Shown here piece after piece: positions 17,297 through 25,506 of a DNA stretch of 33,856 bases (position 1 is its first letter; each line of letters starts with the position of its first letter). This DNA is from Salsipaludibacter sp038233055. Lineage in GTDB: Bacteria > Actinomycetota > Nitriliruptoria > Nitriliruptorales > Nitriliruptoraceae. Made by a program: the position numbers and the translations under genes. The notes beneath the pieces were generated by a model that was given only the letters and a program-made list of their open reading frames with translations, did not search any database and was not told the origin of the DNA. The stretch lies in the NCBI GenBank assembly GCA_038233055.1, contig JBBSMS010000020.1, forward strand, positions 1 to 33,856, in the 5' to 3' direction.

Positions 17297-17881
17297 TCAG
17301 GTCGGCCGGGCGTCGTCACGGGCGGCCAGCACCGGACGTGCGACCGAGGGTCGCGCCCCGGCCGTCGTCGGTGGCTCGGCCTCGGGATCCGTGGCGGATC
17401 CTCCGTCGGGGTCGAGCCGCAGTTGGCGCTCGTCGCGTGGTGCGTGGGGGCGCGGCTCCGCGGTCCGGCCCGACGGCGGCTGGGGCCGGGCCACCACCTC
17501 GGGCAGGTCGGATGCGGCGGGGAGCTCGTCGAGCGCAGGCACGGCCGCGATCGGCTCCGGAGGCCCGGGCTCGTCCTGCTCGGGTGCCTCCCGGAGGGCC
17601 GCGGCCAGGACCGCCACGGTCGCGCTGGAGCCCATCTCCTCGGCGGTCGGCGGACCGCTGGGCGTCGTCGGCTCCTCGTCGCGCTCGTCGACCAACTTCC
17701 AGCCGCGCGGCACGTCCATGCCCTCGGCGTGCGGTGGGCACACCTCCAGGAAGCGGGGGTCGCGCAGGTCCATCAGGGGCACCAGGGTCACCTGCTTGCC
17801 GGCGTAGTCCAGCATCATCGATGCGCGGGCCGGGGCGGGACAGCCGTTGCGGCTGCACGGCCGGGTGACCTTGTGCGCCAT
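17297..17881 (-). CDS. DUF3499 family protein
   Basis: A protein of about 194 residues with a conserved N-terminal half and a long low-complexity tail. Seen: RPCSRNGCPAPARASMMLDY with a Cys pair (C8 and C13), VPLMDLRDP, then EVCPPHAEGMDVPRGWKLVDE with a second Cys and His; together these look like a zinc-binding DUF3499 domain (residues about 5-80). Residues 85-194 are rich in Pro, Glu, Ala and Asp. Function is unknown; the family is an actinobacterial marker that sits beside manB and the metallopeptidase gene. The start is uncertain: ATG 17881 fits the family, but an ATG at 18013 is in frame and neither has a good ribosome site. Confidence 0.75.
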   Translation of the reverse strand: MAHKVTRPCSRNGCPAPARASMMLDYAGKQVTLVPLMDLRDPRFLEVCPPHAEGMDVPRGWKLVDERDEEPTTPSGPPTAEEMGSSATVAVLAAALREAPEQDEPGPPEPIAAVPALDELPAASDLPEVVARPQPPSGRTAEPRPHAPRDERQLRLDPDGGSATDPEAEPPTTAGARPSVARPVLAARDDARPT

Positions 17882-18076
17882 CGACTGGACCACGCGGCCC
17901 TGCCGATCGGCGCGTCGGGTCCCGGTGGCGGGCGACGCGGACGCGGACCACGCGTCGACGTCACGACCGGCTGGGACGGCGGACGAGGTCTGGGGAAGGG
18001 GTTCAGCAGCCATGCGTGGCAGTCAATCAGGTCACGAGGGCGAAGTCCCGCAACCCGCGCATGCCCGGATCCGGTC

Positions 18077-18082
18077 TATCGT
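18077..18082 (+). promoter_or_regulatory. Candidate -10 for a leaderless metallopeptidase transcript
   Basis: TATCGT ends 6 bases before the ATG at 18089, the geometry of leaderless actinobacterial promoters (TANNNT plus 6-8 bases). The GGAG before the ATG is only 2 bases away, too close to act as a normal ribosome site. No good -35 is seen. Confidence 0.4.
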
Positions 18083-18088
18083 GGAGCC

Positions 18089-18508
18089 ATGGATGATCGC
18101 CACGCCCGTCACCGACGCCGCCCCCCGGACCGTCGCCGTCGCCCCTGGAACGGCTGGCGCGCCACGACCCTGACCGACTTCGTCCGGATGGTCGACCGGG
18201 CGATGACCAGCTTGCCGCCGGCCCTGCTCGATCGTCTGGACAACGTCGAGATCGCGGTCGAGGACGTGCCTCCGAACACCGACGACGACGCGATCCTGCT
18301 CGGCGTCTACGAGGGCACGCCACTGCCCGAGCGGGCGTGGGGCGCACCGATGATGCCGGACCGGATCCGGCTGTTCCGAGGCCCCATCGAAGCGCGGGCG
18401 ACCGGGCCGGACCACCTCCGCGAACTGGTGGCCACGACGGTCGTGCACGAGGTGGCGCACCACTTCGGCATCGACGACGACCGCCTCGACGAACTGGGCT
18501 GGGGATGA
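18089..18508 (+). CDS. Zinicin-like metallopeptidase family protein
   Basis: A 139-residue protein of the small minimal-metalloprotease family (zincin fold) common in actinobacteria. Seen: a basic disordered start (1-24), FVRMVDRAMTSLPPALLDRLDNVEIAVEDVPP as the family entry (given in pieces: FVRMVDRAMTSLPPALL and DNVEIAVEDVPP), a loop LLGVYEGTPLPERAWG, DRIRLFRGPIE, and the zinc site VVHEVAHHFGIDDDRLDELG near the C-terminus with HExxH followed by His. Substrate unknown. It is divergent from the DUF3499 gene and convergent with the DUF5719 gene, with only 23 bases between stops. Confidence 0.88.
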   Translation: MDDRHARHRRRPPDRRRRPWNGWRATTLTDFVRMVDRAMTSLPPALLDRLDNVEIAVEDVPPNTDDDAILLGVYEGTPLPERAWGAPMMPDRIRLFRGPIEARATGPDHLRELVATTVVHEVAHHFGIDDDRLDELGWG

Positions 18509-18531
18509 TTCCGGGGACAGGCCTTGGCCGG

Positions 18532-20364
18532 TCACTCACCCGCTGTCGGTGACGCCGAGCCGACGGACGGACTCGGGCCCGGCGTCGCCGACCCCATGGG
18601 TGACGGTGATCCCGGCGACGGCGAGGTTCCCGGCGTCGGGGTGACGGACGGGTCTTCCAGGGTTCCGTCACCGCCGTCCCCGTCGATCGAGCCGTCGTCG
18701 CCGGCCGGCACGCCGGGGGTGGGGCTGGGGGTGGGTTCCGGCACGTCGAGGCCGAGGTCGGTGCCGAAGCGGTTGACCATCCCCTCCTGTCGCCGGACCA
18801 CGGTCACGATGCCGCTGGAGACCCAGATCCGGGAGGGCACGCCGGCCGGCGCCGACAAGCCCAGCGGCCCCTCGTCGGCGGCCGAGCGCAGCGACGCGGT
18901 CACGGCCCCCTGGGTCACCCCGACGAAGGCCGTGAAGGACGATCCCGACAGGTCCAGCTCCGACAGGTCCACGGTGATCGTCTGACCGGGCGCCAGCACC
19001 AGTTCCTGGAGGTCGGCGGGGCGCACGCTGGTGGCGCCGGTCCAGGCCGACACGGTCAGGCGCGCGGTGGTCTCGGTCGGGTTGCCCAGGGTCAGCAACT
19101 GCCGGCGCCCCGGACCGGCAGGACCGGTCAGCGACCAGTTCGTGTCGGTGTCGCGCTGTCCGGCCAGCACGGCCAGCCCGGTGCGGTCCACGCCCCCGCC
19201 AGTCGCGACGACCGCGCCGCCCCCGACGACCACCGGCACCTCGTTGGTCGACACCACCTGGACGCCGACGTCACCGGACACCTCCTCGGTCGCCAGCAGC
19301 GGATCCAGGTCGACCCGCACGATCGACTCCGGGTTCACCTGCAGCGGGGTGGCCAGTTCGGGGGCCACACGCCCACTGCCGGTCAGGAAGGTGAGGTTGA
19401 GTTCGGCGACCTCGTCGGACGGGTTGGACACCCACACCCACGAGCGCGGATCCGCCTCACCCTCGACCACGACGTCGATCTCGTCGGGATCGGTCGGCAC
19501 CTCCGTGGGCTCCTCGGTCTGGTCGCCGCCCTCCTCGCCACCACCGAACCCCGCCGTGTCGTCGCCGCCGGTGGTGACCCAGGGCACGTGCCAGGTGGTC
19601 GCCGGACGATCGGTGGCGCCGACCCACGAGCGCCCGCGGACCCCGTTGATGGTGGGCACGCTGGACTGGACCCCCTCGACCGCGACCCGTCCGGAGCGGG
19701 CGGTCACGCGGACACCGAGGTCCTCGCGCTGCGGCATCACCTCGACGAGGTCGATGGTGACGGTGCCCCCGGCGGGGATCGGCACGTTCTGCACCGCCAG
19801 GGGCGACTCAAGCCCGGCCGCGGTGAAGAAGTCGACGCCCACGGCGGCCTCGGTCGAGAAGGGGTTGCCGACGTGGAGCTCGGCGGTGGCCCCCGCGGCC
19901 GTGGTGACCCCGGGCAGGAGCCACTCGGTGGCGACCGAGGCCGGGCACGGACCGGCGACGGGACCGGGTCGATCGCCGGTGTGCTCGACCAACCGGGTCG
20001 TGACCAGCGGCCGGTCGTTCCAGCGCACCTCGACCGCACGGGTCCCGTCCTCGAGGTCACGCGTGGTGCCGGCACCCGGGAACAGTTCGCCGGTCTCGAC
20101 CGCCTGGTCGTCGCCACGGAAGTCGTTGGCCTCGAACAGCGAGGGGCGTTCGCCGCCGGGTGGCGCGGCCAGGGCGATGGAGGAGGCGGCCTCGTCGTCG
20201 GTCGACGGGCAGTACCACACGCCCGCGGTGGCTGGCTGGGTGGTCTCCTCGCCGACCTGTTCCTCGACGACGACCGAGGTCGGGTCAGGCAGGCCGTACC
20301 AGACGGCCGCGACCAGCACGACGGCCAGCGTGAACAGGGCCAGGGGGCGTCGACGGGGGTTCAT
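18532..20364 (-). CDS. DUF5719 family cell-surface protein
   Basis: A 610-residue secreted or membrane-anchored protein. Seen: N-terminal MNPRRRP then a hydrophobic segment LALFTLAVVLVAAVWYGL (8-25) as signal anchor; repeated beta-rich blocks each with a W-x-N or VGNPFSTEA/VSNPSDEVA/LGNPTETTA motif, suggesting three related immunoglobulin-like repeats; an acidic linker near 280-305 (EEGGDQTEEPTEVPTD); and a Pro/Ser/Thr/Gly-rich tail (about 545-610) that may pass through or bind the wall. Function unknown. Its ATG shares a base with the stop of the large GT2 gene (TGATG), so the two are coupled and probably work together at the envelope. An apparent continuation of the frame to 22758 is antisense-like noise inside the GT2 gene. 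Confidence 0.8.
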   Translation of the reverse strand: MNPRRRPLALFTLAVVLVAAVWYGLPDPTSVVVEEQVGEETTQPATAGVWYCPSTDDEAASSIALAAPPGGERPSLFEANDFRGDDQAVETGELFPGAGTTRDLEDGTRAVEVRWNDRPLVTTRLVEHTGDRPGPVAGPCPASVATEWLLPGVTTAAGATAELHVGNPFSTEAAVGVDFFTAAGLESPLAVQNVPIPAGGTVTIDLVEVMPQREDLGVRVTARSGRVAVEGVQSSVPTINGVRGRSWVGATDRPATTWHVPWVTTGGDDTAGFGGGEEGGDQTEEPTEVPTDPDEIDVVVEGEADPRSWVWVSNPSDEVAELNLTFLTGSGRVAPELATPLQVNPESIVRVDLDPLLATEEVSGDVGVQVVSTNEVPVVVGGGAVVATGGGVDRTGLAVLAGQRDTDTNWSLTGPAGPGRRQLLTLGNPTETTARLTVSAWTGATSVRPADLQELVLAPGQTITVDLSELDLSGSSFTAFVGVTQGAVTASLRSAADEGPLGLSAPAGVPSRIWVSSGIVTVVRRQEGMVNRFGTDLGLDVPEPTPSPTPGVPAGDDGSIDGDGGDGTLEDPSVTPTPGTSPSPGSPSPMGSATPGPSPSVGSASPTAGE

Positions 20365-23300
20365 CACTCGTCCTCCCGGGCCGTGGAGGTGGGGGGTCGC
20401 AGCAGCACCGACACCACCAGCAGCACCGCCAGCAGTTGCAGGGTCAGCGACAACGTGCGACGGCCCTGGCCGACCGGGGTCAGCACCACGGTGGTCTCCG
20501 GTGGCGCGTCGAACCGGAGCAGGCCGTCGACCTGCTGGGCCTCCAGCACGCGCCCGTCCGCGCGCGCCTGCCACGCACCCGTCTCGACCGTCGCGAGCAG
20601 GATCACCTCGGGTTCCGAGCCGACCCGGCGGACCCAACTGGAGCCCCCGTCGCGGGGCGGGATGCGCTCGACGACCACGTCGTCGGGCAGCGCACCGGTC
20701 GCCAGGATGCGGCTGACGACGGCGGGCCCGGTGGCCCCGACCGCCGGCACGTCGTTGGAAAGGCGATAGACCAGGCCGTCGGCGACCGGCTGGGACAACA
20801 GGTCGAACTGGCGCTCCAGGCCGGCCTCGAGGTCGCCGCTGCGGGCCGACTCGGGCACGACGACGTAGCGGATGTTGAGCAGGCCCAGGCGACCGGCCGC
20901 CGACGGGTCGGACTGCGCCACGACCGACTCGACGACCGCGTCGACGGTGGCTTCGAGGCCCGGTGAGAAGGCCACGCTCCATCCGGCCATGGTGGGACCG
21001 CTGTCGGACACCAGGTCCCACGACAACCGGCCCCCGTCGTCGGCCAGGGTCAGCACCAGGAAGTCGTCGGTGACCCCGGCCTGGGTGACGAAGGCCGGCA
21101 GCAGGTCGTCGTGGCCCGCCCGTGCCCACCCGGTCTCGCGGACGTCGAGGGTGGTGACGCCGACGCCCACGATGGTCGCGGCGACCAAGACCCCGGCAGC
21201 GACCTGGCGCCAGCCGAAGGCGTGGCCGACGAGCACCGGCCCGACCCGCCGCAACCCGATCGCGAACAGGGCGGCCAGCGACCCGGCCGCCACCAGCAGC
21301 GGCACGCCCGGCCACACCGGGGTCTGCGTGGAGAGGCCGTCCAGGAACACGGCGCTCGCGATGGCGACCGCGGCGACGACCAGCAGGGCGGCGACCCGGC
21401 CGGGCTCCCGGCGGGACGCGAACAGGACCCCGAAGGCGCCGGCCGCCGCCACGCCGGCACCGGCCGCGACCCCGGCGAACCCGACCTGCTGCGGTGCCTG
21501 GACCAACCACTCCCAGGTCGGCGAGGCGAGCACGTCGATCGACAGCACGCTGCGCGGCCACCACCCAGCCGGATCGAGCAGCCCCAGCGACCACGGGAAC
21601 AACACGGCCGGGACGCCGACGGCCATCGCGAGCAGGCGGGTGATGGCCCCGCGCCGGGCCGAGGCCAGGTCCCGGCGGGCGGCGACGAACACGGCAAGCG
21701 CGACCAACACGAGCCCGAACGGCACCACCATCGCGGGTTCGAAGGCGATGCCAACGGCCAGTGCCAGGGTCGCCCCGGCGGCACCACGCCAGGCCGACGC
21801 GCCCGCGACCCGGCGCGACACTGCGAGGTGCAGGCCGATCGTGGCGGCCGGCAGGGCCACCACCAGCGCCATGGCCCCAAGACGACCGGTCCGTGCGGCC
21901 GCGATGGAGGCGGGGGACAGCGCGTAGACGGTGGCCGCGGCCACGCGTGGCCCGGTCGTCGGCGCCAACGGGCGGGCGGCTCGCAACGCGACCAGCCAGC
22001 CCACGACGACCGACCCGATCACCGGCGCGCGCTCGGCCACCCAGGCACTGTCGGCCAGCACGAGTTGCATCGTGCCCAGCAGGGCCTGGGCCGGCGACGG
22101 GGCCTCGCGGGTCGCGGCGGCGCCCGCGTCGTGCCACACCGACAGGTAGTCCTCCAGCAGGCGCAGGCCCGACGCCGGGAACGGTCGGACCTGGCCCAGT
22201 GACAGCGGTCCCGACCACAACAGGGGCAACGACACCACCAGGCCGGCCAGCCCCGCCCCGATCGCGACCGTGGTGGCCGGGCGCCGGCGGAACGTCCGCA
22301 GGATCCGCGGCAGCACCCCGACGGCGGCCTGCTCGTCGGACGCGACCGGGTCCGTGACGTCGAGGTCGCCCCCCATCACCCGGTCGAGCACGCCCGACAG
22401 GATCTGGCGCAACTGCGGGCCGAGGTGTGAGAACTTGTCGTTGAGTTCGGCCGGGGCCACCTGTCGGCGCTGGTTGACCAGGCGGCGACGATGGAGCGTG
22501 CCCGGCAGCCGACGCAGGTTCCAGCCCCAGCCACGCAGGGTCTGCCAGGCATCGGCGAAGCGACGCGTGAGCAGGTACCAGACCGCTCGCAGGGCGGCCG
22601 ACAGGACGAAGACCACGATTGCCAGGGGCAGGCGCGCTCCCGGGACGTTCTTGATGATGCTGGCCAGCGTGTTGCGTTCCCGGTAGAACCGCGGACCCTT
22701 GAACGCCGCCTGGCCCGGGCGGTCGTGGGATGCCACCGCCCGGCGGTGGCGGGCGCACGCCGCCGGGACCATGGCGACCTGCCAGCCCGCGGTCCAGACG
22801 CGCCAGCAGAAGTCGAGGTCGTCGCGGTAGAGCCGGAAGCGACGGTCGAATCCCCCCAGGCCCACGAACACGTCGCGCCGTACCAGCATGGCCGCCGACG
22901 ACACGGCCAGGGGCCGAGTGGGCCGGTCGAACTGGCCCTGGTCACGCTCGCCGGGCTCCAACCCGCGGTCGATGCGCCCGAGCCGGTCGATGGTGAACCC
23001 GACTGAGCGCAACTGCCCGGGGTCGTCGTGGTCGACCAGTTTCGCGCCCGCGACGGCCAGCCGCGGGTCGGCGACCATGGCGTCGACCAATGCCTCCACC
23101 AGTTCGCGGTCGGGGACCAGGTCGTCGTGGAGGATCAGCACGTGGTCGGCATCGGGGAGCGCGTCGACGCCCATCGCGACGGCCTGGGGGAACCCCACGT
23201 CGGCATCGGACAGGATCACGCGGTCCGGGCCCAGGGCCCCAATCAGCAGGTCACGGGTGCCGTCGGTCGACGCGTTGTCGACGGCCACGACGTCGTCGAG

Positions 23301-23411
23301 CCGTCGGGTCTGGTGGCGCAGGGCGTCCAGCAACGCCGGCAGCCACGCCCGCCCGTCGGTGGCGACGATGACGGCCGCGACGACGGGCTGCGGGTGCGGC
23401 GTGGACGTGAT
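20364..23411 (-). CDS. GT2 glycosyltransferase fused to a large multi-pass membrane region
   Basis: A protein of about 1015 residues. The N-terminal GT-A domain (about 10-250) carries the entry strand VVAAVIVATDGRAWL, VDNASTDGTRD, HVLILHDDLVPD with a DxD-like acidic pair, AVSSAAMLVRRDVF, GGFDRRFRLYRDDLDFCWRV and RHRRAV: a family 2 transferase, probably using an activated hexose or deoxyhexose. It is followed by a linker with a membrane helix near 265-285 and a run of about ten hydrophobic helices (about 375-750), then an extracytoplasmic part and a last helix (about 985-1005). No ATG, GTG or TTG precedes the entry strand: the in-frame stop is at 23415-23417 and the second codon after it is ATC at 23411, preceded by GAGGTG. 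I use ATC; the first canonical codon, a TTG at 23333, would delete the first strand of the fold. Coupled to DUF5719 by TGATG. Confidence 0.85.
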   Translation of the reverse strand: MTSTPHPQPVVAAVIVATDGRAWLPALLDALRHQTRRLDDVVAVDNASTDGTRDLLIGALGPDRVILSDADVGFPQAVAMGVDALPDADHVLILHDDLVPDRELVEALVDAMVADPRLAVAGAKLVDHDDPGQLRSVGFTIDRLGRIDRGLEPGERDQGQFDRPTRPLAVSSAAMLVRRDVFVGLGGFDRRFRLYRDDLDFCWRVWTAGWQVAMVPAACARHRRAVASHDRPGQAAFKGPRFYRERNTLASIIKNVPGARLPLAIVVFVLSAALRAVWYLLTRRFADAWQTLRGWGWNLRRLPGTLHRRRLVNQRRQVAPAELNDKFSHLGPQLRQILSGVLDRVMGGDLDVTDPVASDEQAAVGVLPRILRTFRRRPATTVAIGAGLAGLVVSLPLLWSGPLSLGQVRPFPASGLRLLEDYLSVWHDAGAAATREAPSPAQALLGTMQLVLADSAWVAERAPVIGSVVVGWLVALRAARPLAPTTGPRVAAATVYALSPASIAAARTGRLGAMALVVALPAATIGLHLAVSRRVAGASAWRGAAGATLALAVGIAFEPAMVVPFGLVLVALAVFVAARRDLASARRGAITRLLAMAVGVPAVLFPWSLGLLDPAGWWPRSVLSIDVLASPTWEWLVQAPQQVGFAGVAAGAGVAAAGAFGVLFASRREPGRVAALLVVAAVAIASAVFLDGLSTQTPVWPGVPLLVAAGSLAALFAIGLRRVGPVLVGHAFGWRQVAAGVLVAATIVGVGVTTLDVRETGWARAGHDDLLPAFVTQAGVTDDFLVLTLADDGGRLSWDLVSDSGPTMAGWSVAFSPGLEATVDAVVESVVAQSDPSAAGRLGLLNIRYVVVPESARSGDLEAGLERQFDLLSQPVADGLVYRLSNDVPAVGATGPAVVSRILATGALPDDVVVERIPPRDGGSSWVRRVGSEPEVILLATVETGAWQARADGRVLEAQQVDGLLRFDAPPETTVVLTPVGQGRRTLSLTLQLLAVLLVVSVLLRPPTSTAREDE

Positions 23412-23537
23412 GGGTCACCTCGGACTGCGGAAGTCGACGACGAACACCCCGATCGGCCAGGGTCGGTCCCCACCACCGGCTCGGGCGAGATCTGCGCGAC
23501 GCCGGCCGGATCGGGACCACGGAAACGGGACCCCGGG

Positions 23538-23610
23538 GGGCGACACTCGACGCTATCCCACACCGGGCACTGGCGACCCGAAGGGCCTGCACCACCGGCC
23601 AGTGTCGCCC
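23538..23610 (-). other. Candidate structured leader/intergenic RNA between whiB2 and the GT2 gene
   Basis: GGGCGACACT (23538-23547) is exactly complementary to 23601-23610, 53 bases apart. CACTGGC (23568-23574) is complementary to GCCAGTG (23598-23604), which overlaps the arm of the first stem, so the two pairings exclude each other. This resembles a switch or attenuator in the 250-base gap (23412-23661) that otherwise holds no gene. Chance is possible at this GC content. Confidence 0.3.
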
Positions 23611-23636
23611 GCATCCGTCGGCGGGACCCCTTTCGC

Positions 23637-23650
23637 GCCGCCGTGGCGGC
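23637..23650 (-). terminator. Candidate hairpin just after whiB2
   Basis: GCCGCC and GGCGGC flank a GT dinucleotide, giving a short GC stem 12 bases past the whiB2 stop. Weak; no T-run. Confidence 0.35.
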
Positions 23651-23661
23651 CAGGATCCGCC

Positions 23662-23928
23662 TCAGGCCGTCCGGCGCTTGAAGCGTCGCCGTTCGCGTTC
23701 GCTCATGCCGCCCCAGATGCCGAAGCGCTGGTCGCGCTCCAGGGCGTACTCGAGGCACTCCTGCTGGACCGGGCAGATCCCGCAGATGCGCTTGGCCTCG
23801 CGGGTGGACCCGCCCTTCTCGGGGAAGAAGGCCTCGGGGTCGGCGTCGAGGCACCGCGCCTCGAGCATCCAGACTCGCTTGTCGTCATCGAATGCCAGCT
23901 TCGCGCCGAGCTCCGCAATCATGCTCAC
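23662..23928 (-). CDS. whiB2: WhiB/WhiB2 (WhmD)-type [4Fe-4S] transcription factor
   Basis: An 88-residue Fe-S regulator of the Streptomyces WhiB / mycobacterial WhiB2 group, needed in those organisms for septation and cell division. Seen: cysteines C26, C49, C52 and C58, the strongly conserved PEAFFPEKGGSTREAKRIC stretch, ECLEYAL, FGIWGGMSERERRRFKRR with the Gly turn and basic tail. The GTG at 23928 is preferred because GGGAG lies 5 bases upstream; an ATG two codons later is also possible, and the open frame to 24003 has no support. It has its own promoter and precedes the GT2/DUF5719 envelope pair. Its divergence from cofE matches the mycobacterial whiB2/fbi neighbourhood. Confidence 0.94.
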   Translation of the reverse strand: MSMIAELGAKLAFDDDKRVWMLEARCLDADPEAFFPEKGGSTREAKRICGICPVQQECLEYALERDQRFGIWGGMSERERRRFKRRTA

Positions 23929-24026
23929 GGGGGCTCCCTCTCCGCACTGTCGCAGTCGTCGGACACGTCCACCCGGGCAGCGGCCAATCCGCCGGTGACC
24001 CACGTTGGTGGAACTACATGACCGTC

Positions 24027-24055
24027 ATTCTGGCCTACACGACCGGCTGCGTCAA
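24027..24055 (-). promoter_or_regulatory. Probable promoter of whiB2
   Basis: On the minus strand TTGACG (24055-24050), a 17-base spacer and CAGAAT (24032-24027) form a SigA-like promoter. Transcription would start near 24020, leaving about 92 bases of leader. The rest of the 373-base divergent gap to cofE shows no gene, apart from a possible longer cofE start at 24071. Confidence 0.55.
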
Positions 24056-24301
24056 GTGGAGGGCCGGCCGGTGAGCGCCCACGCACGACCCGCAGGACGA
24101 CGTCGTGCCTCGGAAGGCGACGCCACGAACACCGCGGCGGACCCGGCGGGCAGCGCAGAGAAGTCGTCAGGTGCGGCGATCGGCGAGGTCGGCGGCGACC
24201 TCCCCCGGCGGCCGCCACCTACCATCACGCGCCCGGGCGGTGACCGACGCGCGGGATCCACCATCACACGACCGTCGTCGCGGTCCGGTCCGGGGGACGT
24301 C

Positions 24302-25369
24302 ATGGCTGTCACGATCCACCCGCTCGCCGTGCCGGCCGTGCTCGGGCCCGGGCTCGACCTGCCGGGGACCTTGCGACGGGCCCTGGCGGACGCCACGCCG
24401 CCGGTGGAGCTGGTGGATGGCGACGTCGTGGTGGTGGCGTCGAAGGTCGTGGCGCTGGCCGAGGGCCGCCTGGTCGACCTCCCGGCGCAGGCCGGGTCCG
24501 CCGACCCCCGGCGACCGCTCGCCCGTGCCCAGGCCCGCCGGGTGGTGGCCGACGATCCTCGTGTGCTGGTGGTTGAGACCCATCACGGTCTGGTCTGCGC
24601 CAACGCCGGCATCGACACGTCCAACGTGCCGCCGGGGTCGGCGCTGCTGTTGCCCGCGGACCCGGATGCCAGTGCCGCGGCCCTGCGAGCCGACCTGCTG
24701 GCAACGACCGGGGCCGACGTCGGCGTGGTCGTGACCGACACGTTCGGCCGGCCGTGGCGGATGGGACAGGTCGACGTCGCCATCGGCAGTGCGGGCATCT
24801 CGCCCCTGCGCGACGAGCGCGGGACCACCGACCTCCATGGCCGCACGCTGGAGGTCACGGTCGCCGCGGTCGCGGACGAGATCGCCGCGGCCGCCGACCT
24901 GGTCCGTGCCAAGGCGTCGCCGGTGCCCTTCGTGCTGGTGCGCGGACTCGACGTCGCCGGGACCGGGACCGCCCACGACCTGGTGCGCGAGGCCGCCGAG
25001 GACCTGTTCCCCGCAGGCGGCGCGACGATGGCCGACCACGTCGTGACACGGGTGGGACGGGCGCCTGCGGATCCCGGCCACATCGGGCGTGGTGCCCTGG
25101 TCCCACTCGCCACGGCGGCCGAGGATCATCCCGACCCGGTCGCACGGGTGCTGGCGATGGCGCTCGACCGGGACGCTCGCACGGCGGGCGTGGTCGCGAC
25201 CGTCGAGCAGGGGCCGGAGCGGACCACGATCGACCTCGTGGCGAGTGGCGACACCGCGGGTTGGGTCGCGGTCGGACGCGTGGTGGCACGACTGGAGGTG
25301 CTCGCCTTTGCCCGAGGCTGGGACCCCACGACCACCGCACCCGGCCAGATCGTGGTGTCGATCGCCTGA
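24302..25369 (+). CDS. cofE: Coenzyme F420-0:L-glutamate ligase (CofE) with unusual C-terminal extension
   Basis: GTP-dependent ligase that adds the glutamate tail to coenzyme F420, 355 residues from ATG 24302. The CofE domain is residues 1-238: VVVVASKVVALAEGRLVDL (43-61), HHGLVCANAGIDTSNVPPG (94-112), TDTFGRPWRMGQVDVAIGSAG and the metal-binding acidic residues within them. Mycobacterial FbiB carries a nitroreductase-like domain of about 200 residues after CofE; here only about 115 residues follow (239-355), including DHPDPVARVLAMALDRDAR and GWVAVGRVVARLEVLAFARGW. This could be a shrunken nitroreductase-like part or a new domain. No cofD/fbiA is next to it. GTG 24071 is in frame with GGAGGG 7 bases upstream and would add 77 low-complexity residues; I prefer ATG 24302 because the CofE fold starts there. 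Confidence 0.88.
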   Translation: MAVTIHPLAVPAVLGPGLDLPGTLRRALADATPPVELVDGDVVVVASKVVALAEGRLVDLPAQAGSADPRRPLARAQARRVVADDPRVLVVETHHGLVCANAGIDTSNVPPGSALLLPADPDASAAALRADLLATTGADVGVVVTDTFGRPWRMGQVDVAIGSAGISPLRDERGTTDLHGRTLEVTVAAVADEIAAAADLVRAKASPVPFVLVRGLDVAGTGTAHDLVREAAEDLFPAGGATMADHVVTRVGRAPADPGHIGRGALVPLATAAEDHPDPVARVLAMALDRDARTAGVVATVEQGPERTTIDLVASGDTAGWVAVGRVVARLEVLAFARGWDPTTTAPGQIVVSIA

Positions 25370-25415
25370 CGCCGCACCACCGGCGCCCCGAAGGCCAGGG
25401 CGCTGCGCCGTCAAC

Positions 25416-25457
25416 GTGTGCGTCCGTGGTTCCGCCGGTGCGACGAGCGACGCACGC
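25416..25457 (+). repeat. 42-bp hairpin element, copy C
   Basis: Begins GTGTGCGTCC and ends GACGCACGC; related to the two copies near 32.4 kb in opposite orientation. The arms GTGCGTC and GACGCAC pair, and an inner stem is possible. It occupies the 137-base gap between the convergent cofE and FAD oxidoreductase genes, where it could also act as a two-way terminator. Confidence 0.75.
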
Positions 25458-25506
25458 AGGTGGGTCCGCGCTCGGCGGTGTGTCCCGGCCGTGGTTTCGC
25501 GTTCGG

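Noticed and set aside
20365..22758. Long open frame continuing the DUF5719 frame upstream by about 800 codons
   Set aside because: It overlaps the well-supported GT2 membrane gene in another frame on the same strand and is Arg/Gly/Pro-rich without family motifs. This is a GC-driven open frame.
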